Positions 42,883 to 51,283 of a DNA stretch of 64,000 nt are shown piece by piece. The position numbers and the translations under genes are program-made. Each line of letters begins with the position of its first letter. The first letter of the stretch is position 1. Source of the DNA: RGIG3528 sp045629005 (GTDB lineage Bacteria > Bacillota > Clostridia > Lachnospirales > Lachnospiraceae); NCBI GenBank assembly GCA_045629005.1, contig JAZQQJ010000050.1, forward strand, positions 1 through 64,000, in the 5' to 3' direction. The notes below the pieces were generated by a model. It saw only the letters and a list, made by a program, of their open reading frames with translations, was not told the origin of the DNA and searched no databases.

Positions 42883-44541
42883 CTACTTTATTGTACCCAC
42901 AGGCATACTTGTGAAGCTTCTGCCATGGAATGTAATTGTAACACGAACGTACTTATACTTAACAACGGGGTAAACCGAGCCGTCTGCATCAAGCACAAGC
43001 GTTCTTCCTGTGCCGATGTCATGCCACTCGTCATCCGGTGCGGTCTTTGAATCTGCCCACTGCCATAAATAGGTAAGACCGGGATCCTCTTTATTAATGT
43101 TCGTTGAAGGAATAGCCTGAAGCGTATAATTTACCTTCGGAGAACCCGATACGGAAGCATACGTAACAGCCTTGCTGTAATCAACCTTCTCTGAAAGAAT
43201 TACGTAAGGAGAAGCAAGATTATCTTCCGTTCCAGCTTTTCTTACAAGTACGATACTTCCTGAAGGTGCTCTCTTGTAAACAACCTTCGTTGAGCTGTTT
43301 GCGCGGACTGTTGTCCAAACAAGGTCATAAACAGGAATGTCTTTAAGCGTTGTTGCGTCAGACGGGTCGATTCCGTATTTAGCCTGCTCTGTAGGGCTTA
43401 CAACAACAATCTGTACGTTTTCATCATAATTGTTTACAAGCTCGATTCCCGCAGTACCCGTCTTTGAAGGGCTGTAGTTCATCTTAATATTGCTGTCAAC
43501 ATTGGAAGGCTTCGGAAGTGTTGCGGGGATTCTGACCGTAGTAACCCTTGCGGCAGCACTTCTTCCGTTTCCGGCATTTCTTACATAAAGAACCGTTTCG
43601 GAAATATCTTCGCTCGTCTTCTTTCCAAGAGCCTGCTGAACGGAGAGCTTTGAAACCTTCTGAGTAGTTGTAATCGTCTGTATAGCATCTCCTCTGTCGG
43701 TTTCATCTACAAACATCTCGTTTGTAGTTCCTTTTGCACTATATGCAGGGATAAGTGTCCAGTTTCTCTTATTAGTTGAAAATTCGTAGCCGTTCTTAAG
43801 AGAAATGGTTCCTGTTGTATTTGTTACGCTTACCGAAGGATTGACAGGAAGCTTTGCGACTGTATATTTTGCCGTTGTTGAGTAACGGTTGCCATCAGCA
43901 TTGCTTGCCTTAATACGAAACTGAAGTGTTCCTCCTCTGAGTTCCATTTCATGGAGGTCAAGTTCATCGTAGTCTCTCCAAATTCCTTCGTTACCTTTTC
44001 TCCATTCGATGTTATCAAGCTCACAATAGGTTGTAGGCATTCCGTTTACGCGGACAGAGAAAATAATATATCCCGTATCCTCACCGAAGTTCGGATAGTG
44101 TGCATATTCAGCTTTCCAGTCTTCCGCATCGGTAACGTCTGTTGTGAGAAGAGAACCGGTAAATGTTGCTGAAAACGTTGATCTTGCGGTAATTGTCACA
44201 CTCGTAACCTTCTTATTTACGTCACCGCAAATGTAAAGCTTTTCGTTTGTTGACATATTCGTCCACGAAATATCAAACAAAGCCTTATTATCCACAACGT
44301 CCATCTGGTACCACTTTGAGAGGTCTGTAGTGTATGTACTGACGTAGTAGATAACATTGTCCTTTCTGGACATTCCCGACTCATTAATCAGGATTGATTC
44401 CTCTTCGTAAAGGATGTTTATATTTGCTTCCGGAATCTCCGTTCCGTTGTCAACTGCCGCAATTCCGACATGGCCCGCCGTTGAGAAGGTCATTGACAAA
44501 ACAGCAAGAAGAGAAATGAACACCTTCAGTTTTTTCTTCAT
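42883..44541 (-). CDS. large secreted protein of unknown function
   Basis: A 552-residue protein with a clear signal peptide (basic KKKLK, hydrophobic core FISLLAVLSMTFSTAG, small residues before the predicted cut near 28). The rest looks beta-rich, with repeated short modules such as VTITARSTFSATFTG, SVTNTTGTISLKNGYEFS and VTITFHGRSFTS, as in bacterial Ig-like or adhesin modules. No sortase or LysM anchor and no enzyme motif is seen. An AGGAGG site precedes ATG. It lies just after the fliT-like gene, so it may be co-expressed with the flagellar set; I cannot name its role. Confidence 0.85.
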   Translation of the reverse strand: MKKKLKVFISLLAVLSMTFSTAGHVGIAAVDNGTEIPEANINILYEEESILINESGMSRKDNVIYYVSTYTTDLSKWYQMDVVDNKALFDISWTNMSTNEKLYICGDVNKKVTSVTITARSTFSATFTGSLLTTDVTDAEDWKAEYAHYPNFGEDTGYIIFSVRVNGMPTTYCELDNIEWRKGNEGIWRDYDELDLHEMELRGGTLQFRIKASNADGNRYSTTAKYTVAKLPVNPSVSVTNTTGTISLKNGYEFSTNKRNWTLIPAYSAKGTTNEMFVDETDRGDAIQTITTTQKVSKLSVQQALGKKTSEDISETVLYVRNAGNGRSAAARVTTVRIPATLPKPSNVDSNIKMNYSPSKTGTAGIELVNNYDENVQIVVVSPTEQAKYGIDPSDATTLKDIPVYDLVWTTVRANSSTKVVYKRAPSGSIVLVRKAGTEDNLASPYVILSEKVDYSKAVTYASVSGSPKVNYTLQAIPSTNINKEDPGLTYLWQWADSKTAPDDEWHDIGTGRTLVLDADGSVYPVVKYKYVRVTITFHGRSFTSMPVGTIK

Positions 44542-44609
44542 ATATAGTCCTCCTTGACATAAAGCATAAACTGCGTTAATTCTTCTGCTCTATAGTAACA
44601 GCACCTGTG

Positions 44610-45101
44610 TTAATTCTTCTGATCCATAAAAACAGGTCCCGAGTCATTTCTTCCATTCATGTTTTTGTAATAATTCGATGCAGTCTGACGGCTGACGTTG
44701 AAATTCTTCACGCCACGCTTAATCTCGTTCTTTTTACGTTCAAGTCCGTCTCTGTTTTTCTTTTCAAGAGCAGTTATGCGTACTCCCAGCTCGGTAACTT
44801 CGGTGATAAGGTCCTGAAGCTCTTTAATTGCCGGAGCATGCTCATCGCTCTTACTCTTGATATCGTCTTTTATCTTATTGAACACGGCAGAGAAACCATC
44901 ATCAAGTTCATTAACTTTATTGATTTCAGCTTCCTTTTTATTCATAAGTTCCGTGAAGGCTTCATCATCGAACTCCTGCGGAATGAGAAGTCCCGACTGC
45001 TCTTCCGAAAATTCAAGAATATTCTTAAGAGAATTGCGTTTTCTCGTAAGAATATCCTTCATCATATGAATGTATCCTGCCAGATTCTGATTATTTTCCA
45101 T
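44610..45101 (-). CDS. FliT/FlgN-like flagellar chaperone
   Basis: About 163 residues, mostly alpha-helical and charged, with a central coiled coil (AIKELQDLITEVTELGVRI ALEKKNRDGLERK as two stretches). Short helical proteins after fliS are usually FliT-type chaperones for the filament cap or hook proteins. I chose ATG 45101 after GGGGA; this site lies in the hairpin TCCCCATTTGGGGA, which could hide it. A GTG at 45146 after AAGGA is an alternative start. The C-terminal end has SRQTASNYYKNM, similar to a FlgN-like tail. Confidence 0.6.
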   Translation of the reverse strand: MENNQNLAGYIHMMKDILTRKRNSLKNILEFSEEQSGLLIPQEFDDEAFTELMNKKEAEINKVNELDDGFSAVFNKIKDDIKSKSDEHAPAIKELQDLITEVTELGVRITALEKKNRDGLERKKNEIKRGVKNFNVSRQTASNYYKNMNGRNDSGPVFMDQKN

Positions 45102-45177
45102 AAATTCCCCAAATGGGGACATACATCTTTCGACACATGTCCCCACTCCTTTTTCTATTGATTTGTACTGTGAAGAA

Positions 45178-45558
45178 TTATCTCACATACATGTGATTCT
45201 TCTTCATGATTTCCTTCCAAAGGTCTCTCATGTCTCTGATCTGGTCGAGAGCCATATGTAAAGCCTCGGGATCTTTCTTAACATTTGACTGTACAAGAAG
45301 GCTTCCGATGTACTCATAAATAAGGTCAAAGTCCTTTGCTGTCTCATACTTAAAATCAAGTGTTGCTCTGAACTCTGTAATAATGTTCTGGACCTTGATA
45401 ATGTTATTATTAACCTTTTCGAAGTCATGCGTCTCAAAGCCGAGAAGCGCGATGTTGCAGAACTTGATGGCACCCTCATAGAGCATAAGTGTAAGCTCAG
45501 CGGGAGATGCCGTGTTAACCTTAGTTCCCTGATAGAGCGTTGCTGCATTCATTGCCAT
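45178..45558 (-). CDS. fliS: flagellar chaperone FliS
   Basis: A 126-residue helical chaperone that holds flagellin before export. Family features are the start AATLYQGTKVNTASPAELTLMLYEGAI and KFCNIALLGFE. An AGAGGAGG site precedes ATG 45558. A near-consensus sigma-28 promoter lies upstream, between it and fliD. The usual order fliD-fliS-fliT is kept. Confidence 0.93.
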   Translation of the reverse strand: MAMNAATLYQGTKVNTASPAELTLMLYEGAIKFCNIALLGFETHDFEKVNNNIIKVQNIITEFRATLDFKYETAKDFDLIYEYIGSLLVQSNVKKDPEALHMALDQIRDMRDLWKEIMKKNHMYVR

Positions 45559-45622
45559 ATACCTGTTCCTCCTCTAATCTCCATCCCCCTTGATACGGAG
45601 CTGATGGTCCTTCTGATAATTA

Positions 45623-45650
45623 TTATCGACATTTTTGTTGTATTACTTTA
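45623..45650 (-). promoter_or_regulatory. sigma-28 promoter upstream of fliS
   Basis: On the minus strand, TAAA (45650-45647), a 16-base spacer and GTCGATAA (45630-45623), one base from the GCCGATAA consensus. Confidence 0.65.
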
Positions 45651-45680
45651 GCCTGATATTCTAAAGAAAGAGAAAACAGG

Positions 45681-47735
45681 TTACTGACCGTTATTAATTC
45701 CAAGCATGCTTGCAAGTGAATTTGTCTGACTCTGAAGCTGGCTTAATGCCTTTTCCATTGCTGTAAACTGTTTGTAATAACGATCTTCAAGAGTAGCAAT
45801 TCTTGTCTCCATATCTTTAAGCTTATCCTGATAATCATCAAGATAAGATGCATACTGCTTATCATTATAGAATGTAAGTGCACTGCTTATTGAAGTCTTT
45901 GCACACTTATCGGTAAGCGTTGAATAAAGATTTGAGAAGATGCCGCTCAAAGCTTCCATTACGTCATCAGGATTCTCATCAAGAGCCTTCTGAAGTCTGT
46001 CATCATATGTGCCGTATATTCCGTCGGAATCATCGCCATAGATGTGGAGCTTACCGTATTCGGTATATGTACCCGTTACAATACCAAAGGAAGAAAGTGT
46101 GTACTCTGTTCCTGAGGATGTTGTATAGCTTGAGCGAAGAGATGTACGCATACCGGAAAGGATGCTGTTGATGGAGGAGTCGTTTCTGAGGAGAGAATCC
46201 TTAATAGTTTGCTCCCACTTCTCAATCTGGTCGTCCGTCATTGCTTCCTTCTGCTCATCTGTAAGAGGCTTATAATCTCTTGCTGATTTTGCATGATACA
46301 ATGTGTTCATTTCCTCAACAAGCTCATTGTACTTTGTAAGTGCTTCCTTAATCATGTTGTAGGTAGAGCTTGTGTCCTTGCCTACCGTAACATTTACTGT
46401 ATCGTACTCGCCCGTGGCCTCATTAAAGGTTGTCTGCTTCAAGTCCATTGTAAGACCATTGACGATTACTGTATTTCCTGAGCCTGTCATTGTTGCGCCG
46501 TCAAGAACAACTTCCGAATCCTCAGCAGCAACAACTACCATTGAGCCCTTGCTTGTCTCTGCAATTGCTGTTCCGTCAATGCCGTTTCCAAGGCCAAGAG
46601 CTGTAAGAGATGCGCCTTCTGTTGTAGCGCCGGAATAGTTTACATATCCGTCAACTGCAGCCTTAATGCCTGCTTCCGCATCATCAAGATAAGGAGCGCT
46701 CTTTTCAGCAAGTCTCTCGTTATATTCATCAGCATTTTCTTCCTTGTAGGAAGCGATGCGATTGTCAATCTGAGCCTTGAGAGCTTCTTCATATTCGTCA
46801 GAATCCTCTGCGATACCAAGCTCTGCAAGTTCAGCCTTGGCATCATCTTCAAACTCTGTTCTGAGCTCTGCTTCCAGGTCTGCTTCACCCTGCTGCTTTG
46901 CTTCAATGGCTGCGATATTGTTTAATGCATCGTAAACTGCCTTCTGTGCGTCTGTAACTCCATCAGCCTCAACATCGAAATCATCCGCGAGAACAGCATT
47001 GATATCATCGGCATTAGCGTCCTTAATCGTCTTGATGGCCAAGTCATAAATGGCAGCATCATCAGATGAAACAGTTGTAACATCAAGATATCTCTCAAAT
47101 GAGTTCTTCACTGATGTATATGCATCTGTAGCTTTTGAAGAGGATACCGTGAACTTATTGGCAGTTCCGGACTCTGATGAGCTTAAGAAGAATCTCTTCT
47201 GAGTAGTATCATAGCTTGCTGTTACGCCGGCAGATTTGCACGCACTGTTGAAATCACTGATTGTTGTCTTTTCATCAATAGTGAGTTCCTGTGTCTTTGC
47301 ATTTTTGCCCTCACCGGATGTAATGGTGATTGTTGTACCTACAAGTGAAGGGTCGATATCTTTAAGCTTTGTGCTCTTGGAATAATCACCTGTAAGTGCG
47401 GCACCTGTAACAAACTGTGAAGATGCAAGCTTTTTAACCTGAATTGTGTGTGAGCCTGTTGCTGCACCTGTTGCCGCAGAAACAGCAACTGCATTTTCAT
47501 TGGAAGAAGAAGCCTTCTTCGTCATATACGAGCTCTGCATACGAAGCTTTGATGCATAATCCGTATAGAATGAATAAATCTTCTTGTTAAGGCCTGACCA
47601 CGCTTCGGTAGTCCACTTGTTAATCTGGATTTTGTTATCAATTTTGGTCTTCTTGGCAGTCTGACCGGACAGCATCGCTTTAACGAGGGAGTCTGTATCA
47701 AGACCGGAAATCATTCCTGATAATCCAATACCCAT
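45681..47735 (-). CDS. fliD: flagellar filament capping protein FliD
   Basis: A 684-residue cap protein that folds flagellin at the filament tip. The FliD N domain (SGMISGLDTDSLVKAML) and C domain (ILSGMRTSLRSSYT, ALDENPDDVMEALSGIF) are normal. The middle (about residues 235-345) is an acidic, helical, Glu/Ala-rich stretch not expected in the usual D2-D3 domains, which explains the large size (most FliDs have about 450-550 residues). It ends with a coiled coil. This region would face out of the filament tip. Gene spacing to flaG is 54 bases. Confidence 0.93.
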   Translation of the reverse strand: MGIGLSGMISGLDTDSLVKAMLSGQTAKKTKIDNKIQINKWTTEAWSGLNKKIYSFYTDYASKLRMQSSYMTKKASSSNENAVAVSAATGAATGSHTIQVKKLASSQFVTGAALTGDYSKSTKLKDIDPSLVGTTITITSGEGKNAKTQELTIDEKTTISDFNSACKSAGVTASYDTTQKRFFLSSSESGTANKFTVSSSKATDAYTSVKNSFERYLDVTTVSSDDAAIYDLAIKTIKDANADDINAVLADDFDVEADGVTDAQKAVYDALNNIAAIEAKQQGEADLEAELRTEFEDDAKAELAELGIAEDSDEYEEALKAQIDNRIASYKEENADEYNERLAEKSAPYLDDAEAGIKAAVDGYVNYSGATTEGASLTALGLGNGIDGTAIAETSKGSMVVVAAEDSEVVLDGATMTGSGNTVIVNGLTMDLKQTTFNEATGEYDTVNVTVGKDTSSTYNMIKEALTKYNELVEEMNTLYHAKSARDYKPLTDEQKEAMTDDQIEKWEQTIKDSLLRNDSSINSILSGMRTSLRSSYTTSSGTEYTLSSFGIVTGTYTEYGKLHIYGDDSDGIYGTYDDRLQKALDENPDDVMEALSGIFSNLYSTLTDKCAKTSISSALTFYNDKQYASYLDDYQDKLKDMETRIATLEDRYYKQFTAMEKALSQLQSQTNSLASMLGINNGQ

Positions 47736-47789
47736 TGTTCTACCTCCTTGAAATCCGTTTCAATATTTGTCCTTCCGTGGAATTTCTTT

Positions 47790-48221
47790 CTATCTTTGTT
47801 CGTCAACAAGAATACCTGAAATTTCCCACATCTTGCTGAGCATATCCAGAGTTTCTTCCGGCGGGATTTCACGAATAACTTCTTCCGTATCCCTGTCGAT
47901 AACCTTAATGGATACACGCTTAGTCTCCTCATGATAAGAGAATTCACAACGTGTTCTCTGGTTCATCTTGCGGTTAACTTCGGCAATGGCATTTTTAACT
48001 TTCTGAGTCTTCTGCTGATTAATTTCAATCTGGCTTTCTTCAGGCTCATTTCCCTTTGCCCTTGTCTCAACTCTCGGTTCAGCCTTCACTCTCTCGGGAG
48101 CTTCCTGCTGTACCTGCTCATGAGCTCTAGCCGCTGCCTCTGTCTCTTTATTAACATTCTGCTGAGGCTTCACATTCTGATAGATTTGTGCGTTATTACC
48201 GCTGATTCTTTCAATTCCCAT
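47790..48221 (-). CDS. flaG: FlaG family flagellar protein
   Basis: About 143 residues. The C-terminal about 60 residues (FSYHEETKRVSIKVIDRDT, REIPPEETLDM) are a FlaG domain. The N-terminal half is Gln/Glu-rich and probably unstructured. The start is ATG 48221 (MGIERIS) after AGGTG. The frame is open to 48296, but that lies in the leader after the promoter. FlaG is thought to affect filament length. Its usual neighbour is fliD, as here. Confidence 0.87.
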   Translation of the reverse strand: MGIERISGNNAQIYQNVKPQQNVNKETEAAARAHEQVQQEAPERVKAEPRVETRAKGNEPEESQIEINQQKTQKVKNAIAEVNRKMNQRTRCEFSYHEETKRVSIKVIDRDTEEVIREIPPEETLDMLSKMWEISGILVDEQR

Positions 48222-48301
48222 TGTTTTCACCTGTCCCTTCCTTTGGATTTTCAACAGATTATTTTCACAGTCTTCCGTGACTGCGGATAGTCTCACTTAT
48301 T

Positions 48302-48328
48302 TTATCGTCAAAATACCCCTTAATGTTA
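48302..48328 (-). promoter_or_regulatory. sigma-28 promoter for flaG-fliD
   Basis: On the minus strand, TAAC (48328-48325), a 15-base spacer and GACGATAA (48309-48302). Confidence 0.6.
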
Positions 48329-48446
48329 GTAACTTTCTATAAACTTTTTATTAAAAAAATAGTCATATATGCCTATTTCGCAATTGAGTTAAGGCTAAGA
48401 TTCCAATTTCAGGATTTGCCGAACCCCTGCGCATCCTCGCGGAGCG

Positions 48447-48950
48447 TTTTATGTAACATTATCAACCGGCGAGGTTACATAAATCATGCAAAACAAGCCA
48501 AATATGTAACCTTCCGGTCAGGAAAGAGGTGCCGGGGTTACATAAATTAGGCAAAACAAGCCAAATATGTAACCTTCCGGTCGGGGAAGAGGTGCCGAGG
48601 TTACATAAATCATGCAAAACAAGCCAAATATGTAACCTTCCGGTCGGAAAAGAGGTGCCGAGGTTACATAAATCAGGCAAAACAAGCCAAATATGTAACC
48701 TTCCGGTCAGGAAAGAGGTGCCAGGGTTACATAAATCAGGCAAAACAAGCCAAATATGTAACCTTACGGTCGGAAAAGAGGTGCCAGGGTTACATAAAAT
48801 GACAAAAACAAGCCAAATATGTAACCTTCCGGCTGAAAAAGCGGATGAAATTACCGTACAGGAGCGCAAAGCGGCATTTGTACGGTAAAATTGCGGATAA
48901 AAAAATGCCGGGGTTACATAAAATGACAAAAACAAGCCAAATATGTAACC
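48447..48950. repeat. palindromic tandem repeat array 3 (63-bp period, inverted orientation)
   Basis: A half unit (48447) is followed by units starting at 48473, 48536, 48599, 48662, 48725 and 48788, then a divergent unit at 48851 and a last unit at 48912. The first seven starts are spaced 63 bases apart. The sequence is the reverse complement of array 1, including a related linker (GGTGCCGGGG with TTCCGGTC). The divergent unit keeps a 10-bp perfect stem, TTACCGTACA and TGTACGGTAA (48851-48860, 48879-48888), but has a different arm sequence. The array fills the gap between flaG's promoter and the csrA stop. Confidence 0.95.
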
Positions 48951-48968
48951 TTGCGGCTGAGAAAGCTC

Positions 48969-48992
48969 CCATGGCCCGAATGGGTCCCATGG
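48969..48992 (-). terminator. possible weak terminator after csrA
   Basis: CCATGG and CCATGG (48992-48987, 48974-48969) with inner CCC/GGG pair on the minus strand; only AGCTTTCTC follows, so termination would be weak. Confidence 0.35.
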
Positions 48993-49004
48993 CTCGGAAC
49001 TGTT

Positions 49005-49223
49005 CTAGAGAAGCTTCGAAAGTGCATCAGGTCCAACGGAGATCTTAGCAGCTTCTTTATTTGCTTCCTGGATTTGTACATAAATTTCTTTTCTGTAAAT
49101 CGGTATCGACTTCGGAGCATTGATACCAAGCTTAACCTGATCGCCCTTGATCTCGAGGATCGTAAGCTCGATGTCCGAACCGACAATTATTGATTCACCG
49201 GTTTTTCTGGATAATGCAAGCAT
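49005..49223 (-). CDS. csrA: carbon storage regulator CsrA
   Basis: A 72-residue RNA-binding protein. The family start MLALSRKTGESIIVGSDIEL is present and LKLGINAPKS-type sequence (VKLGINAPKSIPIYRKEIY) follows. It represses translation by binding GGA-containing hairpins at ribosome binding sites, classically on flagellin mRNA. Its start overlaps the fliW stop by one base, matching the known FliW-CsrA partner switch in Firmicutes, where FliW binds CsrA until flagellin displaces it. A repeat array lies just after it. Confidence 0.95.
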   Translation of the reverse strand: MLALSRKTGESIIVGSDIELTILEIKGDQVKLGINAPKSIPIYRKEIYVQIQEANKEAAKISVGPDALSKLL

Positions 49224-49687
49224 TAGATATCCCCTTTCTCTTCCTTGAGTTTTGTGATTACGTCATAGATGTTAAACTTTACAGGATAGTCGTTTTCAAC
49301 GATAACCTGGCAGCCCTTCTTTGTATCCGCATTGATGATGATGGGTGCCTTAAGGTTTGTTGTCATCTTTGTGATGTCTGACGGAACCGTAAGTGTAACA
49401 AATACACATGTGTTATCGGGACCAAGCTCTCCGAGAGGAACAAGAAGTTCGTCCTCAACCTCGGGATTGTAGTCGTTAAGCACTGTTGTGGGATTGATTA
49501 CCGGCAATGCCATTGAAGGCTCTTCTACGCTCTGCAGCCAGGTAATCGACGTATCGCTTCCGTTTTCGTTGTTGTAAATGAGTGTGAAACGACGAAGCTT
49601 TTCGAATCCGATTATTCCTCTGTCGAAGGTAAGAATCTTTTCATCATCAAGTTCAACCTCGCCGAAATACCTTGTTTTGACTAACAT
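49223..49687 (-). CDS. fliW: flagellar assembly factor FliW
   Basis: A 154-residue FliW, which binds flagellin and, when free, CsrA. Family motifs are TRYFGEVELDDEKILTFDRGI, GFEKLRRFTLI and AVPVINPTTV-type (MALPVINPTTVL). It overlaps csrA by one base. GGAGG precedes ATG 49687. The TRYFG start and length are typical. Confidence 0.94.
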   Translation of the reverse strand: MLVKTRYFGEVELDDEKILTFDRGIIGFEKLRRFTLIYNNENGSDTSITWLQSVEEPSMALPVINPTTVLNDYNPEVEDELLVPLGELGPDNTCVFVTLTVPSDITKMTTNLKAPIIINADTKKGCQVIVENDYPVKFNIYDVITKLKEEKGDI

Positions 49688-49728
49688 AAAAGTCCTCCTT
49701 TTGTATCGGTAAAATAATTGTAATAAAC

Positions 49729-51228
49729 TTATGAAAGGTAGTCAAGTAATGAAGACTGTACAAGTTTTGAAGCTGCAGAAAGAGATGCGTTAAATACATT
49801 GTTTGCGGATGTGTACTTAACGATTGTATCTACAAGGTCTACATCTTCGTTATCTGAAAGAAGTTCCTCGAAGTCAACAGCCTGGCTTTCGAGTCTGTCC
49901 TGCGTAAGAAGAAGTCTCTTGTAACGACCGCCCAGATCGGCAACGCATACGTTCATGTTCTCCTGCTCATTCTGGGTAATTGTAAGTCCGCGCTGGAAAG
50001 CGTCTGTCATAAGAGAAGTTCTTAATGTATATTCGGACTCAAGCTGTTCCTTAATGGAGTTCAGTTTCTTAATCTGCTCGTCGGACATAGATGTGTCCGA
50101 AAGCATCTTTTCAAGCTCAGCCATCTGGTCTTCAACAGCCTTTACACTGTCAATTGCATCGGTAATTTCAGTAACCATTCTCTGAATTGCTGTCGAAAAG
50201 GCATCCCGGCCCTGAGTATTAATAGTAAGGCGCTGATTGAAATTAACCTCGTAATTAATGTCCTGATCCTGCTTTTTATATTCTATTGTCTGACCGGTTT
50301 CGATTTCGGTACGGACACAGTCATAATAGTGTTCCGGTCGAAGATCGTTCTGGGTAAACTCAGACTTTGTATATTCTACACTGATTTCGGTTGCTTTCTG
50401 GATTCTCGGATAAAGGTTCTTTCCTATAATAAGCTCGCCGGTTTCATAAATGTAATTGATTCCATCGTCATCGGCAATATACGCGTCAGGATCCGTTACA
50501 CTGTGGGGAACAATTACGAAGTCGCCTGTATCAGAACTCTTCAACGTGCCTGTCTGGTCTACAAAGGAAAGGCTCGGAGTCTCTCCCGGGTCACCGCTCA
50601 GCTTGTCATAGCCAAGAGGAAGTCTGTATACATCGTTTGTCGAAGGCATTGTGTCATCCCACGTTGTAAGGTCGGTGAGATCAAGATTGTCAAGATCGAC
50701 TGCATTCTTTATAACAGAAACAATTTCAAGCTGCTCTGCCTTCAGGGGCTCTGTAATTCTGTAGGAATATTCCTCTGTCTCCTTCTGGAAAACAAGAGAA
50801 GTGTCCGTCTTATAGCCCGAGAACACGTAACGGCCTGCGTAGTTTGTGTTACCTTCCTGATAAATCTGCTGTGCATACTGCTTAAGGTTAATTGCAATAC
50901 TGTTGCGGTTTTCAGCAGTAAGGTAATCGTTTGCCCCCTGGTTGCAATATGTATTCATGGAGCTGATTAACTCATTGATTGTTGACAGCGCGCCTTCGGT
51001 GACTTCCATCCAGTTAAGTGCATCCGGAATGTTCTTGTCCGTATACTGCTCAACTTCTGTAAGATTTGTTCTGAATTTGAGTGCTCTTACAGCAATGATA
51101 GGGTCATCGGAAGGTCTGTTTATTTTCTTTCCTGTTGAATACTGATTTTCAAGTTTGTTAAGAAGGTTTTTGTTATTATTGATGTTGTACAACGAATTGT
51201 TGGTCATCATCTTATTCGTAATACGCAT
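49729..51228 (-). CDS. flgL: flagellar hook-filament junction protein FlgL
   Basis: A 499-residue HAP3. The N terminus has the flagellin-like helix (RITNKMMTNNSLYNINNNKN, STGKKINRPSDDPI) and the C terminus ends with the coiled helix LVDTIVKYTSANNVFNASLSAASK. The middle (about 170-340) is an insert with beta-rich character, giving a size above the common about 300 residues. It connects hook and filament. A sigma-28 -10 box overlaps the end of flgK and lies before it. Confidence 0.92.
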   Translation of the reverse strand: MRITNKMMTNNSLYNINNNKNLLNKLENQYSTGKKINRPSDDPIIAVRALKFRTNLTEVEQYTDKNIPDALNWMEVTEGALSTINELISSMNTYCNQGANDYLTAENRNSIAINLKQYAQQIYQEGNTNYAGRYVFSGYKTDTSLVFQKETEEYSYRITEPLKAEQLEIVSVIKNAVDLDNLDLTDLTTWDDTMPSTNDVYRLPLGYDKLSGDPGETPSLSFVDQTGTLKSSDTGDFVIVPHSVTDPDAYIADDDGINYIYETGELIIGKNLYPRIQKATEISVEYTKSEFTQNDLRPEHYYDCVRTEIETGQTIEYKKQDQDINYEVNFNQRLTINTQGRDAFSTAIQRMVTEITDAIDSVKAVEDQMAELEKMLSDTSMSDEQIKKLNSIKEQLESEYTLRTSLMTDAFQRGLTITQNEQENMNVCVADLGGRYKRLLLTQDRLESQAVDFEELLSDNEDVDLVDTIVKYTSANNVFNASLSAASKLVQSSLLDYLS

Positions 51229-51255
51229 ATCCGGCCCTCCTTTATGTTTATATAT

Positions 51256-51283
51256 TTATCGGCATTAAACTCCGGTTTCATTA
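51256..51283 (-). promoter_or_regulatory. sigma-28 promoter for flgL
   Basis: On the minus strand, TAAT (51283-51280), a 16-base spacer and a perfect GCCGATAA (51263-51256), 28 bases before flgL. It overlaps the flgK stop region. Confidence 0.55.

Noticed and set aside
44575..44621. 13-bp direct repeat GTTAATTCTTCTG as an insertion-sequence target duplication
   Set aside because: Only 21 bases lie between the copies and no element is present; one copy is the end of the fliT-like gene, so it is probably a small local duplication.
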